DNA of 64,000 nucleotides from Piromyces finnis (taxonomy: Eukaryota > Neocallimastigomycota > Neocallimastigomycetes > Neocallimastigales > Neocallimastigaceae), in NCBI GenBank assembly GCA_002104945.1, contig MCFH01000019.1, positions 652,501-716,500 of the forward strand, written 5' to 3'. The translations under genes were made by a program, and so were the position numbers. The notes beneath the pieces are model-generated. The model was not told the DNA's origin. It saw nothing but the letters and a program-made list of their open reading frames with translations, and ran no database searches. Shown in pieces: positions 22,975 through 33,930 of the stretch; the stretch's first letter is position 1; the number at the start of each line of letters is the position of its first letter.

Positions 22975-23593
22975 TGTTTTATTAGAAACACTTGTTTTTC
23001 TAATATTTAAATATTTAAAATTTTTATTTATTTAAGTATAAAAGTGATTATTAAAATTATAAAATATTAATCTAACTATATAATATTTCTTTATTAATAA
23101 TAATAATAATGATTAAAATAAGAATATTTACATGTATTTATATTTTCTTTTGAATTTAAACTATTTACATTAAAACAATAAAATTAATAACTATTTACTA
23201 TAAAAGTAATAAAAGTAATTAGAAATAACAATAAAAGAAATAATTAAAAGTTAAAGAATATAAAAAGTTGTTTATTTTACAATTAATTAAAGTAATAATA
23301 ACATGAATTATTATATTTGTTTACTTTTAAAGTGTAATTTACTAACGAAGTTATTAAACATTTAATTTAACAATTAATTTAACAAAAGTTATATATTTTG
23401 ATCTCGATTAATTAAAGTTTATTATTTTCTTTCAATAATCAAAATATATGCAGTGTTTAGGATTAATTTTATTTAAGAATTTTGGTAAAGTACTTAATTA
23501 AACTATAACTTGTTTTAAGTTACTTTTAGGGTTAACTTAAAAATCAGGTTTAATAATAATTTTATATTTATTAATTTCATTATTTATAAGTAT
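22975..23593 (-). repeat. LTR copy, - orientation, apparently solo
   Basis: It matches 7242-7831 in the same orientation over almost its full length, including GTTAACTTAAAAATCAGG near the start and ATCTCGATTAATTAAAG inside. The outermost base has changed (TATAAATAATG instead of TGATAAATAATG). No internal region is attached on either side, so it is a solo LTR or LTR fragment. Confidence 0.7.
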
Positions 23594-24455
23594 GCTACGG
23601 TTCAAATAAGATATCACAAAACACTTGAATAGTTATAAAAATAAAAATTTATTTAATTTTAAATTTTTATTCATTTAATTTATTTTTGATTTTTCAATTT
23701 TTAAAATTTTTCTCAAAAATCCTCGTACTTTTTCCAACTATCCATTATTTGAAATTTAATGGTTTTGGATAGCTAAGGATTTAAATTGATTTCATTCATA
23801 ATATATGGATCATTCACTGTAACATATATTAATTAAATCCTTAATATATATTATGAATAATCTCTTAATATTTGAATAGAAAAATTTTTAATTTATAATT
23901 AATAAAATTTTAATTTATGATATGTGTAACATTTTTGCATATCATATATTATATATTTAATTATGACATATAATAAAATTATATTATTCAATTAATTATG
24001 CCCTTTTTTAGACATAAATAATAATTTTTCTGTCGAGGTATCTTCTGTTTTGTGTGTAACAGTTGCCTCTTTTAGTAAAAATTATAATTAAATTCTATGT
24101 CATAATTTCAAATTATAAAATATTATACAATAAAGTTAATTAATAAAATAAACCTTAAATAATAATAAAATTCCTATAACTATTTTAATAATAAAATTTT
24201 GTAAAATTTATAAGTATAAAATATTATAAGTAATTATACTAATACTAATAATAAAGGTCTTAAATAACTATATACAAATAATATAACTATATAATAAAAA
24301 TATTAATAATTACTAGAAAAATGTATAAAAATTATATATTATAATTTTTATATTTTAAAAATAGAGTTAAACACTAGTAAGGAATATAAATAGTTGAAGG
24401 TTAATTCCTAAAATTCTAGCTAATTCAACTATTTATGTTCATTCCTTAACAACAA
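23594..24455. other. AT-rich intergenic stretch with hairpins
   Basis: No gene is seen. A strong hairpin lies at 24,377-24,449 (GTAAGGAATATAAATAGTTG against its near reverse complement), just before the LTR at 24,456. Weaker inverted repeats occur around 23,742-23,772 and 23,800-23,860. Confidence 0.5.
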
Positions 24456-25531
24456 TGATGCGTTGACCGATATATTTTTGAATAATATAATATTTTTAAT
24501 AAATAATAAATTCTAATATTTATGATGAAACAATAAATTTAAAATAAAATAAAATATGTTTTATAATTAACAAATAAATCACTCAAAAACTCGAAAATAA
24601 ACTCTTTTTATTATGTTTAAATTATCTCTTTATTATATTTATAATTTATTTATTGTCTATTTATTGTCCCCCCTTTATAAAGAAGAATTTTATCTTCCTT
24701 TTATACATTTTCATTTATTACATGTATTATTATTTTTAACTATTAAATGTTATTATTACTATTGTTATTATTTATTAAAATTAAAAGAATAAATTAAAAT
24801 TATGTCTTAGTATTATAAAATATTATAGAATATTACTTATTTGATTTTCTTATTACTTCAAAATGTTTAAATTTAGAAAAATTATTATAAATTATCATTG
24901 ACTATCATTAAATGTATAATACCTTGAATAAAATAATTAAAATTTAAAATTAAAATAATATTAAAATAAAATTAAAATGAAATTAAAATATTAAAAGTAT
25001 CAATTATTATAAACACTCATTTTATACAGAAACATAAAAGAGTTCTGTATTTTATCTTTGAAATTGTTATTATTGTTCTATTTCCAGGCTTTAAATTAAT
25101 CACTTTTAGTAATAATTACTCAGTTATTTATTTGTTAATTTATATATATAAGTTTGAAAGAATTTCTAAAGAACACTTGGATAAAACACTAGAATTAATA
25201 ATTTAATGTATATCATTTTATTTTTTTAGTTTATTTATTCATTTTTATTTACTTATTATTATTTTATTATTTTAATACATTTTTGGATTGAGTCGTTTTA
25301 TTTTATTTAATAATTTATTTTATTATTATCTCTATTAAGTCGTTTTTATTCATAATTTATTATTTAATAAAGAGAATATTATTTATTTAAAAGAAAGGGT
25401 TATATTTCCATAAAATTATTATTTATTCATTTTTAAGGGTTATTATCTTTTATTTTTATTATAAGTCGCTATGGGTTAAGTCGTGTTTATTCGGCTAGTT
25501 TTTATTACGTTTTTATGTGAGTAGCGTATCA
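24456..25531 (-). repeat. 3' LTR (1076 bp)
   Basis: It begins TGATACGCTACTCAC and ends GGTCAACGCATCA on the minus strand, with TG...CA ends. The same sequence occurs at 33,931-35,006 and 50,770-51,845. Confidence 0.92.
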
Positions 25532-25546
25532 AGATCCCCCCACTTA
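25532..25546 (-). promoter_or_regulatory. Polypurine tract
   Basis: On the minus strand AAGTGGGGGGATCT directly precedes the 3' LTR and follows the pol stop. This is the expected primer site for plus-strand DNA synthesis. Confidence 0.8.
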
Positions 25547-28500
25547 AGTTTGGACTTCGTCCCTGGAAGTCTCATTGTGCCAAGTATGATAATGAACTAA
25601 ATTCTTTTGATGAACATTTCTTTCAGCTATTGCACCACTAATAGGGTCACATAATGTAGCAGTATTAAATTCCATTTTAATAATACGGAAAGGTCCCATG
25701 AAAAATGGATCTAACTTTCTTCTTGAAAAATTTCTAACAAGTACTAAATCACCAGCTGAGAATGCAGTATTCATTGAAGCTTTTTGTTTTCTTCTATTTT
25801 CCCATAATTTATTAGCATTCTGAATATTTTTGGTAACTTCAATAATCCATTCCCAATGTGTAGTAAATTTATTTATTAAATATTCTTCTGGAGTTTCGTA
25901 TTCATTTTTATTATTATATTCTATCATAAGTTCAAATGGTTGAAGGTCAGTACGACCATATAATAATTCAAAACTAGAAAATTTTGTTACTTCATTTTTA
26001 CAAGTACGTAGAGCCCATAGAGCAGATGGTAGAACTTCGTCCCATTCTTTATTTGAGTTTCCTAGTAGTCGAATATTTTTAACAATTTCTCTATTACGAT
26101 TTTCTACTTGCCCATTTGTTTCTGGATGATAAGTGCTAGAATATTGAACATATATACCATATAAATCAAGGAAGCCTTTAGTAGCATCAGAAGTAAATTG
26201 TGGACCATTATCAGTAATTAATATTTCCGGAGTACCATGTCTAGAAAATACATTTGTAAGAAATTTTATAACATCCGTAGATTCAATTGACTTTAGTGGT
26301 TCAGCTTCAACCCATTTGGTAAAATAGTCTACAAGTACTATTATATATTTATTATTATTTTTAGTTATTGGTAGTGGTCCAATAATATCTAAACCAACTC
26401 TAGTGAATGGTAGACCTGGTTTTGTAGCAAATGATTCAGTACCACTATTAATAGGTTGAGGTCTCTTTAATTGACAATCATGGCAAGTTTTTACAAGTAG
26501 TTCTACATCTTTAGACATATTTTTCCAATAATAATTTTTCTTTAATCGGTTATAAGTTTTATAAAATCCTTCATGACCTATTGAATGTGCAGCTAATAGT
26601 AATTCTATTTTCTCTTCTTTATCTTCGACAACTTTTCTGATATTGTCACCATCTTTATAGTACTTTATTCCATTTATTAAGATAATTTTCTTTTTAAGAA
26701 AGTCTTTAATTTTATTACTTCCTGGATATTCATTAGAATTATTTTCACTGGTGGTACCAATAGATGTATCAGTTACTTCAGTTACAAGTACAGCTTCTAA
26801 GTCAGTATCATTATCTAATACTTCTTCTTTTTCATTTTCAAATGAAACGGAGGATATTTTTATTTTATTTTCTATATTAAAATAATTATTTTTATCAATA
26901 TTAAAAATATTAGATGGTTCAAATGAATGAATTTTATTAAGATTATTATTATTGTGGATGTTAGAATTATAATAGTTAGTTGTAGTATTTTCATTTAATT
27001 TAGGAAAATCATTTTTATTTATATCTATTTTATTATTTAAGTAGCAAGTGTTATTTAAGTCATTGATATCACTATTCATTACTTCATTATAAACAATATC
27101 ATTATTATATTCAGATAATTCATTTATTTCGTTATTTTTAAAATAATTATTATTCTTGCTTTTATCAATATCATTTTTAAAATTTATATTTATATTTTTA
27201 CTCCCATGTGAATTATTATTAGTAGAGATATAATTATTTAAATCAACATTATTAAGTTTAGAATATTTAATTGAATTTACACTTTCATTAACACAAGAAT
27301 TTTTATTAAAGTCAATATTTTTATCAATATAAGGATTAATATTGTTATTTTTATTTATTTCATTATCATTAATACATGAATTATTAAAATTACAAGAATA
27401 AACTATATTTTCATTATTTTTAGAGTAAAAATCTTTATTTGAATTTAAAATATTATTTTTAGTAGTTTCACCATCATTATTATTAAAGGTAGCTAGTGAA
27501 ATTTTTATATCATTTTTATTGTCTGGTATTAGTCTAGATAATGCATCAGCGACTACATTTTTCTTTCCTTGTTCATATTTGACTTTTACCTTGAGCATAC
27601 TAAGTGTAGTAACCCAGCGTGTTTGACGAGCATTATTTGGTTCTTTATTATTAAATAAGCCAACTAAAGGTTTATGGTCAGTATATAATATCGTTTCTTC
27701 TTTATTCCCACTTATATAAGATTTAAATTTCTTACAACAATAAAAAGCTGCGGTTCCTTCTAAGTCAGTTATACTATAATTAATTTCACTATCATTTAAA
27801 GACCTACTAACATAATGAATTGGATGTTCAACATTATTTTCATCTTTTTGAAGTAATACACCACCAATACCATTAAGTGATGCATCAGTTCTTATAATAA
27901 AATATTTATCATAGTCAGGATATTTTAAAATAGGAGACTTAATCAGTCTTTCTTTTAGTATTTGGAAACTTTGTTCAGTTTCAGATGTCCATTCAAATTT
28001 CATACCCTTTTTTAATAATTTAAATAATGGATGAGCAATTTGGGCAAAATCTTTTATAAACTTCCTGTAATATCCTATAGCTCCTAAAAATGATCTTAGC
28101 TGTGTAAGGTTTGTTGGTGACTTCCAATTTTTAATAGTTTCAATTTTCTTTTCAACTGGTTTGACACCTTCTACTGATAGAATATGACCAAGGACCTCTA
28201 CTTCTTGTTTTAAGAAATGACATTTTGAAAGATTTGCTTTTATACCATTTTCTTTTATTATATTAAAAACCTTTTGAAGATCTAATATATGTTGTTCAAG
28301 ACTTGGAGAAAATACTAAAAGGTCATCCATATAAACAAATAAACATTTTCCAATAAGTGGTAGAAATATACGGTTCATTTCTCTTTGAAAGGTTGCTGGA
28401 GCATTACATAAACCAAAAGGCATTACTTTGTAATTATAATTTCCAAATATTGTTGTAAAACATGTTTTATCAATATCTTCTTTCTTCATTGGTATTTGAT

Positions 28501-30256
28501 GAAAACCAGAGAATAAATCCAATGTAGATAAATATTTTACATTATTACCAATAGAAAATAATATTTCTTCAATATATGGAAGTGGATATGAATCTTTTAT
28601 TGTTATAGAATTTAATTTTCTATAATCTACACACATCCTCCATTTTCCATTCTTTTTTGGTACTAATAAAACTGGAGAAGACCAAGATGATTGTGATGGT
28701 TCTATTAAATCATTCTTTAAAAGCTTTCCTATTTCTTCTTTTAGAATTTCCATATGTTCTTTATTAGAAATACGATACATTTTCTGTTTAATAGGATCAT
28801 CTTGATTTAATTTAATTTCATGAGCTAATAATTTTGATTTACCCAAATCATCAGTATCATTAGCTAGAACATCTATATTAGTTATTAAAAGATTCTTCAG
28901 TTGGTCTTTTGCTTCTTTTTGTGTTTCATCAACTATTTTATTAATAAGTTGTAATTTAGAATCACTAGTAGTTTTAATTTCTAAATCTTGATATTTATCA
29001 TTCTGACTAGTTAAGTAATATATTAATGCATCTTGATTAATTTCTTCATCAAATTCTTCTATTAAGTTAGTTTGATTCATTTCATTAATACTTTCAAAAG
29101 ATCCAATTTTGTGAATATCATCAGTTTTCTGATATAAAGTATGATCAGAAAAGTCCATAATTAATTTCATATTAGCTAAAGTTTCTACACCAATTAAGAC
29201 CTGGAATATATCTTCTTTTTCAATAAGTCTAAATATTTCTTTAGATGTTATATTACCAATAGTAATTTCAATTTCATATAGATGCGACTCAATAGTAGTA
29301 TTGGAATAAGCTTGATATAAAGTTTCTCTAATTTTTGAAACTGGTTTTAATGGAATATTATTTTCTAATAAGAATTTTCTAGTAATCATATTTATAGATG
29401 AACAGGAATCCAAATATACAGTAGTTTCTATTCCTTCTATTTTGCATTTTGATTTCACAACTTTATCTTTTCTTATGGTGGAAAGAATTGTAGATTCATC
29501 CTCAATAATTTTAGTAAATTTTAATGCTTTTGAAAGTTCTGTTTTTAATTTAGGACTAATTTCAAGTAGTTGACCTATTGTTATATTTGCAAATTTTTCT
29601 CCTATATCTTTAGTTATATTATATTTTTCTTGATCTGCTGATATAACTAATCTTTTTGTACCTTTTTCATTTGGTACATCTTTTTCTTTTTGACTTGGAA
29701 GTTCAATCTCTTTTGCTAATTCTATTATTTCCTTTTCTCGTTCTTTTTTATTATTTCGTTTAGCTTTATCTATAGTGGGTTGATTAATGAATGAAGGATC
29801 TAATTGTTTTAATGCTTCTGTTGAATTAGTGTTATTATTAATATTATTATCATTAATGTTATTATCTATTTTATTACTTTCATTATTATTTATATTAGTG
29901 TCATTATTCATACTCATATTATTATTAATATTATTATTATAATTATTATTAAGATTATTATTATTATTATTATTTTCATTTTCAATTACAGTCTCCATTT
30001 CTACTTCATTATTTGGAACTTCAATTATATCTTCATAAGTATTATTTAATGGTTCTCTAGTCTCATTACTTGGAACTCTAATTGGTTGTGGATTGTCACT
30101 TAATTTTTCTTTGGTAGTTCTTTTATATGGTTTAATATCAGTATTCTTTTTAGCTTTTCTTATTACTGGAATAGTAATTTCTTCATTTACTGGTACTGAT
30201 ATTGTAGCAAAAGTAGTATTGGTTTGATTTATGGGAGTATTCCTTCTCCCACTCAT
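25544..30256 (-). CDS. Gypsy Pol: protease, RT, RNase H, integrase
   Basis: One open frame of 1570 codons, entered from gag by -1 shifting; the ATG at 30,256 overlaps the gag stop as ATGA. Domains: Asn-rich linker (about 1-210), retropepsin-like (about 265-385; active-site motif reads YLDSCSS at about 282), RT (about 490-700; VYMDDLLVF at 640-648), RNase H (about 785-910; IIRTDAS, YTDHKPL, ADALSRL), an Asn-rich insertion (about 915-1140), integrase (HSIGHEG and CHDCQLKRP zinc site about 1223-1265; GLDIIGPLP, ITDNGPQF and GQVENRNRE for DDE) and a C-terminal GPF-type region. All RT and integrase catalytic residues are present; the protease D-S-C in place of D-T/S-G is odd. Confidence 0.93.
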   Translation of the reverse strand: MSGRRNTPINQTNTTFATISVPVNEEITIPVIRKAKKNTDIKPYKRTTKEKLSDNPQPIRVPSNETREPLNNTYEDIIEVPNNEVEMETVIENENNNNNNNLNNNYNNNINNNMSMNNDTNINNNESNKIDNNINDNNINNNTNSTEALKQLDPSFINQPTIDKAKRNNKKEREKEIIELAKEIELPSQKEKDVPNEKGTKRLVISADQEKYNITKDIGEKFANITIGQLLEISPKLKTELSKALKFTKIIEDESTILSTIRKDKVVKSKCKIEGIETTVYLDSCSSINMITRKFLLENNIPLKPVSKIRETLYQAYSNTTIESHLYEIEITIGNITSKEIFRLIEKEDIFQVLIGVETLANMKLIMDFSDHTLYQKTDDIHKIGSFESINEMNQTNLIEEFDEEINQDALIYYLTSQNDKYQDLEIKTTSDSKLQLINKIVDETQKEAKDQLKNLLITNIDVLANDTDDLGKSKLLAHEIKLNQDDPIKQKMYRISNKEHMEILKEEIGKLLKNDLIEPSQSSWSSPVLLVPKKNGKWRMCVDYRKLNSITIKDSYPLPYIEEILFSIGNNVKYLSTLDLFSGFHQIPMKKEDIDKTCFTTIFGNYNYKVMPFGLCNAPATFQREMNRIFLPLIGKCLFVYMDDLLVFSPSLEQHILDLQKVFNIIKENGIKANLSKCHFLKQEVEVLGHILSVEGVKPVEKKIETIKNWKSPTNLTQLRSFLGAIGYYRKFIKDFAQIAHPLFKLLKKGMKFEWTSETEQSFQILKERLIKSPILKYPDYDKYFIIRTDASLNGIGGVLLQKDENNVEHPIHYVSRSLNDSEINYSITDLEGTAAFYCCKKFKSYISGNKEETILYTDHKPLVGLFNNKEPNNARQTRWVTTLSMLKVKVKYEQGKKNVVADALSRLIPDNKNDIKISLATFNNNDGETTKNNILNSNKDFYSKNNENIVYSCNFNNSCINDNEINKNNNINPYIDKNIDFNKNSCVNESVNSIKYSKLNNVDLNNYISTNNNSHGSKNININFKNDIDKSKNNNYFKNNEINELSEYNNDIVYNEVMNSDINDLNNTCYLNNKIDINKNDFPKLNENTTTNYYNSNIHNNNNLNKIHSFEPSNIFNIDKNNYFNIENKIKISSVSFENEKEEVLDNDTDLEAVLVTEVTDTSIGTTSENNSNEYPGSNKIKDFLKKKIILINGIKYYKDGDNIRKVVEDKEEKIELLLAAHSIGHEGFYKTYNRLKKNYYWKNMSKDVELLVKTCHDCQLKRPQPINSGTESFATKPGLPFTRVGLDIIGPLPITKNNNKYIIVLVDYFTKWVEAEPLKSIESTDVIKFLTNVFSRHGTPEILITDNGPQFTSDATKGFLDLYGIYVQYSSTYHPETNGQVENRNREIVKNIRLLGNSNKEWDEVLPSALWALRTCKNEVTKFSSFELLYGRTDLQPFELMIEYNNKNEYETPEEYLINKFTTHWEWIIEVTKNIQNANKLWENRRKQKASMNTAFSAGDLVLVRNFSRRKLDPFFMGPFRIIKMEFNTATLCDPISGAIAERNVHQKNLVHYHTWHNETSRDEVQT

Positions 30257-30265
30257 AAGTTTAAA
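30232..30265 (-). promoter_or_regulatory. Gag-Pol -1 ribosomal frameshift cassette
   Basis: The gag frame reads CAT TTA AAC TTA TGA. The slippery heptamer T TTA AAC is at 30,265-30,259, followed by a 7-nt spacer and a hairpin at 30,251-30,232 (stem TGGGAG/CTCCCA, 8-nt loop). Slipping by -1 enters the pol frame exactly. An ATGA overlap of gag stop and pol ATG also exists, so termination-reinitiation is an alternative. Confidence 0.82.
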
Positions 30266-32263
30266 TGATTTTGATTAGAGTTTATAAGGCCTTGTTTTTC
30301 CATTTCTGCAAGTTCTTGGAATGTATATTTGCAATCTTGCATTTTGTGGCCTACTTGTTGACATCTAAAACATTTATTTCTTTGAGACTGGTTAAACATA
30401 TTCACTTGACTTTGAGATGTAGTTTGATTAACTTTATTAGTAGTAGTATTCATTTTATTAGCATTAACATTATTAGAATAATTAGTGGAATTTTGATATG
30501 ATTTATTTTCTTCCATATTGGAATAATTATTGTTATTAAATGTACTAGAATTATAAGGGTATTTACTATAACCATTATTATATGCATTTTGATCACCTTG
30601 ATAGTTGTTATAATTATTGTTATAATTATTATTATAATTGTTACTATAACTATTATTATTAGTATTGAAATTATTTGGGTAATTATTTCTGTAATTATTT
30701 CTCTTATTAAAACGTTGATTTCTCATATTATAGTTTCCATTGAATCGCATATTATAATTATTATAATTATTATTATTATCATAATTATTATTATAGTTAT
30801 TATTGTAGTATCCATTATAAGTATATGGACTATCATTATTATTAAAATAATTATAATTAGTTCCACCACTATGTTGAGTAAATAGATTATAATTTTGGTT
30901 TTGATATGGATCAAAGTAAGGTTGGTTATCAGTAAACATATTTACATTATGATACTGAGGAACTTCAGTTGCTGATTCAGCTAATTCGGCAACCTTAAAA
31001 GCGGCTTCTATATCTTTAGGTTGGGCAGTGATTACTTGAGTTCTGATAAAAGGACGAGAAATAATGGAATTAGTATAATCCTTAACAGTAACGAATAGTT
31101 GGGATCCAACATTAAGATTTTTATATAAGTTTCCGTATCTCCAGTTGAAATCCTTAATACTTTCTCCTCTTCTAATTTTTAGAGACTTAACATTGAAGCA
31201 TTTTTCTTGAGGCGTGATTTCTAAGTATTCTTCAATAGCCTCTTTAATATCTTCGATACTAGGATAATTTGTTCCAGTATCACTTTCTGTTTTTAAGTCA
31301 TCAATGATTCCTTTTAATCTACCTTGGTGTAAAGTATAAAATTTAAAACAGATTTCATACTTAAAACAAAACAATTTTTATTAACACAAAAATAAAAAAA
31401 TAAAACATTAAATTTTTATTTTAAAAATCATTTTATTTAAAACTCTTAAAAAGATTATTAACTATATAATAGTTAATAATTAAAAATTGAAATAACAATT
31501 ACATCGATTTAACAAATAAAAATTACATGTATTTATATTTTTTCATAATTATATTCTAATATATTATTCTATTTAAATAAACATATATTTAATATAAAAT
31601 AAACAAAACTAATTTAATTAAATAATAAAATAACAGAACTAAACTAAACTAATTCATTATACTTTTAATTCAATTTGAGTAAACTCAAAATTGAATAAAG
31701 CCCATGTATTTTCTATAAATTAATTTAATATTATCAATACTATTCTTAATATATTTCCTATTGAAATATAAATAAATCTATTTTTAAAACTAAGTTAAAA
31801 TTATTAAACTATTCTAAATTTAAATAAAAAAGTATAATCTATTCTAAAATTAAATAAAAAGTATTTGAAAAATATTTTAATTATTTAAAATATTTGAAAT
31901 ATTTAAATTTAATTAAAATTCTTTTATTCCTTAAACTTAAATATTTATCTTAATTTAAATTTAACGGAATTATTATAAATAATTTATTATTAAATTATTC
32001 CATAAAATTTACTCAAAATTTTATAATCAGTTTTACTAAATATTAATTTATTATTTAATAATTAATAATTAATTATTAAATAATCTAAAGATATTCTTAT
32101 ATCTTTACACTTGGACACATTCCTTTGCCCAAGCGAATATCTTTTTGGGATCATTGATGTCAGATAGGTCCATAACTCTGCTGAATTCTTCAGCCCAGCT
32201 TTCGATATCCCTATCTTGACTACCAATTCTAGGTAGCATTTTAGTGATTTCACTGATCTTCAT
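30253..32263 (-). CDS. Gypsy Gag, apparently split by a 751-bp intron
   Basis: Exon 1 (32,263-32,111, 51 codons) begins MKISEITKMLPRIGSQDRDI and contains ESWAEEF, a typical Gag N-terminal capsid start. Exon 2 (31,359-30,253, 368 codons) continues with YEICFKFYTLHQGRLKGIID, the capsid core, a long Asn/Tyr-rich region and the CCHC knuckle CFRCQQVGHKMQDC. The gap 31,360-32,110 starts with GTGTAA and ends TTTTAAG, so it can be spliced in phase to give 419 aa. The intron is AT-rich with no ORF. An insertion in gag is the alternative. Exon 2 alone has no ATG at its start. Confidence 0.6.
31360..32110 (-). other. Putative intron in gag
   Basis: 751 bp, very AT-rich, with donor GTGTAAAG and acceptor TTTTAAG. 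It joins two parts of one capsid domain in phase 0. It is much longer than the receptor-gene introns in this window (about 70-130 bp between coding exons 2-5). Confidence 0.5.
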
Positions 32264-32497
32264 TTTTGTATATATAAATTTCTTATAAGGTAAAATAATT
32301 AAAATAAAAGAATAATTTAATTTGAAATAAATGATAATAAAGAAAATAATTGGAATTTATATATTATATATATATATATGTGTTTTGAACTTTAATAATA
32401 TAATAATATTAATAATATTTATAAAATTAAAAATGAAAAGAATTGAATATATAAATAATTGATAAATTGATAAAGTATAAAATAATATAAAATTTAT

Positions 32498-32536
<39 letters not shown>

Positions 32537-33755
32537 AAAAAAAATTAAAGAAAATTATTTAGAAATTGAGAAGTATATTAAAGAAAAATAAAAGAATAAA
32601 AAATAAGTAATACAACAGAAATCTATATATATATTGTATAAATTATATATATTATATGGATTATATAAATTATAAAAATTATATAAATAATGAAATTTAA
32701 TATTGAATGAGATCAGATCGGAGAAGTATTTTATAGAAAGTATATTATATTATTATTATTAGTCAGGAATAATAGAAGCTTTACGGAATAATATCTAATT
32801 ATAAATTTAAATGCAATTTATTAACTCTCAATTTTAAATGATCAAGGAAGAATGAAAGAATAATTTTTTTTTTTTTTTTTTTTTTTTTTGCAATTAGGAA
32901 TTTATAAGAATATGTATATTTTTTTATTTAATTTAATTATAATAGTTTATATATATTGTTACAATTATTTATTTATTTTTAGGCACCCGAGGCACAGTGA
33001 CTATAAAGACTTTCGGATCCCTACTAAACCCCCACCTTTAAATGATAAATTTTCACTTCCAAAGTTCTGCTCCTTACTCAGGATTTTCAGCCGAACTTGC
33101 TACTCTCTTACTTGAGAATCAAATAAAGGCTGTCTAGTATACCTACTCCCTCTTGCTGAGTGTGTACCCGCCTTACTCTCTAAATAATAATTGCTTTAAT
33201 TATTGCTATATTTCGAACTCAGTCTATTATATAACAACAACCAATATATACTTACTATTTTTTTTTTTGTTATAATTTAAATTAAAAAATTTTTAGTCAA
33301 TAATTAAGAATATTGAAATAAATTATTCGCTTAATATGTAGGTAGCCTTAAGCTAAGAAGTTTTTCATTCAACAGCCGCCTCTACAAATAAGCACTGGTG
33401 AATTAATTTATTCTCTTAATTAAGAAATAAAAATTGTATATTTAATTCAAATTATGATCTTATTATTAACTGCTGAGAAGGATTAACTTTTTTCCTAGTT
33501 TTTACTATCACACTGATCCCCTGGATAGATCAGAAATATAACAAACTAACTGAATGGATTAAGTTATCCTTATTAATAATAAGAACGGAAACGATTATAG
33601 GAATTATAGAAATTTTCTTCCTTGTGTAACGTATATGACTAACTATTAATCACTTAATCTTTAATTTCTTAAATACCCTTTTTAGAAATATTAAAATTTT
33701 TATAATTTTAAAATTATATATATTTCCTTTTATATATATAATTAAATTTTTTTTT

Positions 33756-33790
<35 letters not shown>

Positions 33791-33930
33791 AGAAGAATAT
33801 ATAATAAAATTAAATTAAGTGTAAACTGTTTTTTTATAAACGCTTAATATCTTAGAATTTATTAGTATTATTATTAATATTATTCTTTTTCATATCTTTG
33901 GTCACGCCCGGATTCTCCACCAAAATTTTA
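32264..33930 (-). promoter_or_regulatory. Long 5' leader and primer binding site
   Basis: 1.67 kb separate the 5' LTR from gag. The primer binding site TGGTGGAGAATCCGGGCG lies at 33,922-33,905, 8 nt from the LTR. GC-rich islands (33,560-33,480, 33,405-33,335, 33,190-32,982) stand out from AT-rich DNA with T runs of 35 (32,501-32,535) and about 26 (32,864-32,889). No ORF is convincing. The other intact gypsy element has only 98 bp here. Confidence 0.65.

Noticed and set aside
30589-30885. Plus-strand frame rich in Ile and Val
   Set aside because: Antisense of the Asn/Tyr-rich Gag region; pure composition artefact.
32888-33115. 75-codon plus-strand frame
   Set aside because: Falls in the 5' leader of the minus-strand gypsy element, antisense to it, with no recognisable domain.
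33505-33532. Hammerhead-type ribozyme in the leader (CTGAT...ATCAGAAA)
   Set aside because: The CTGANGA and GAAA core elements are not both present in the needed arrangement on either strand.
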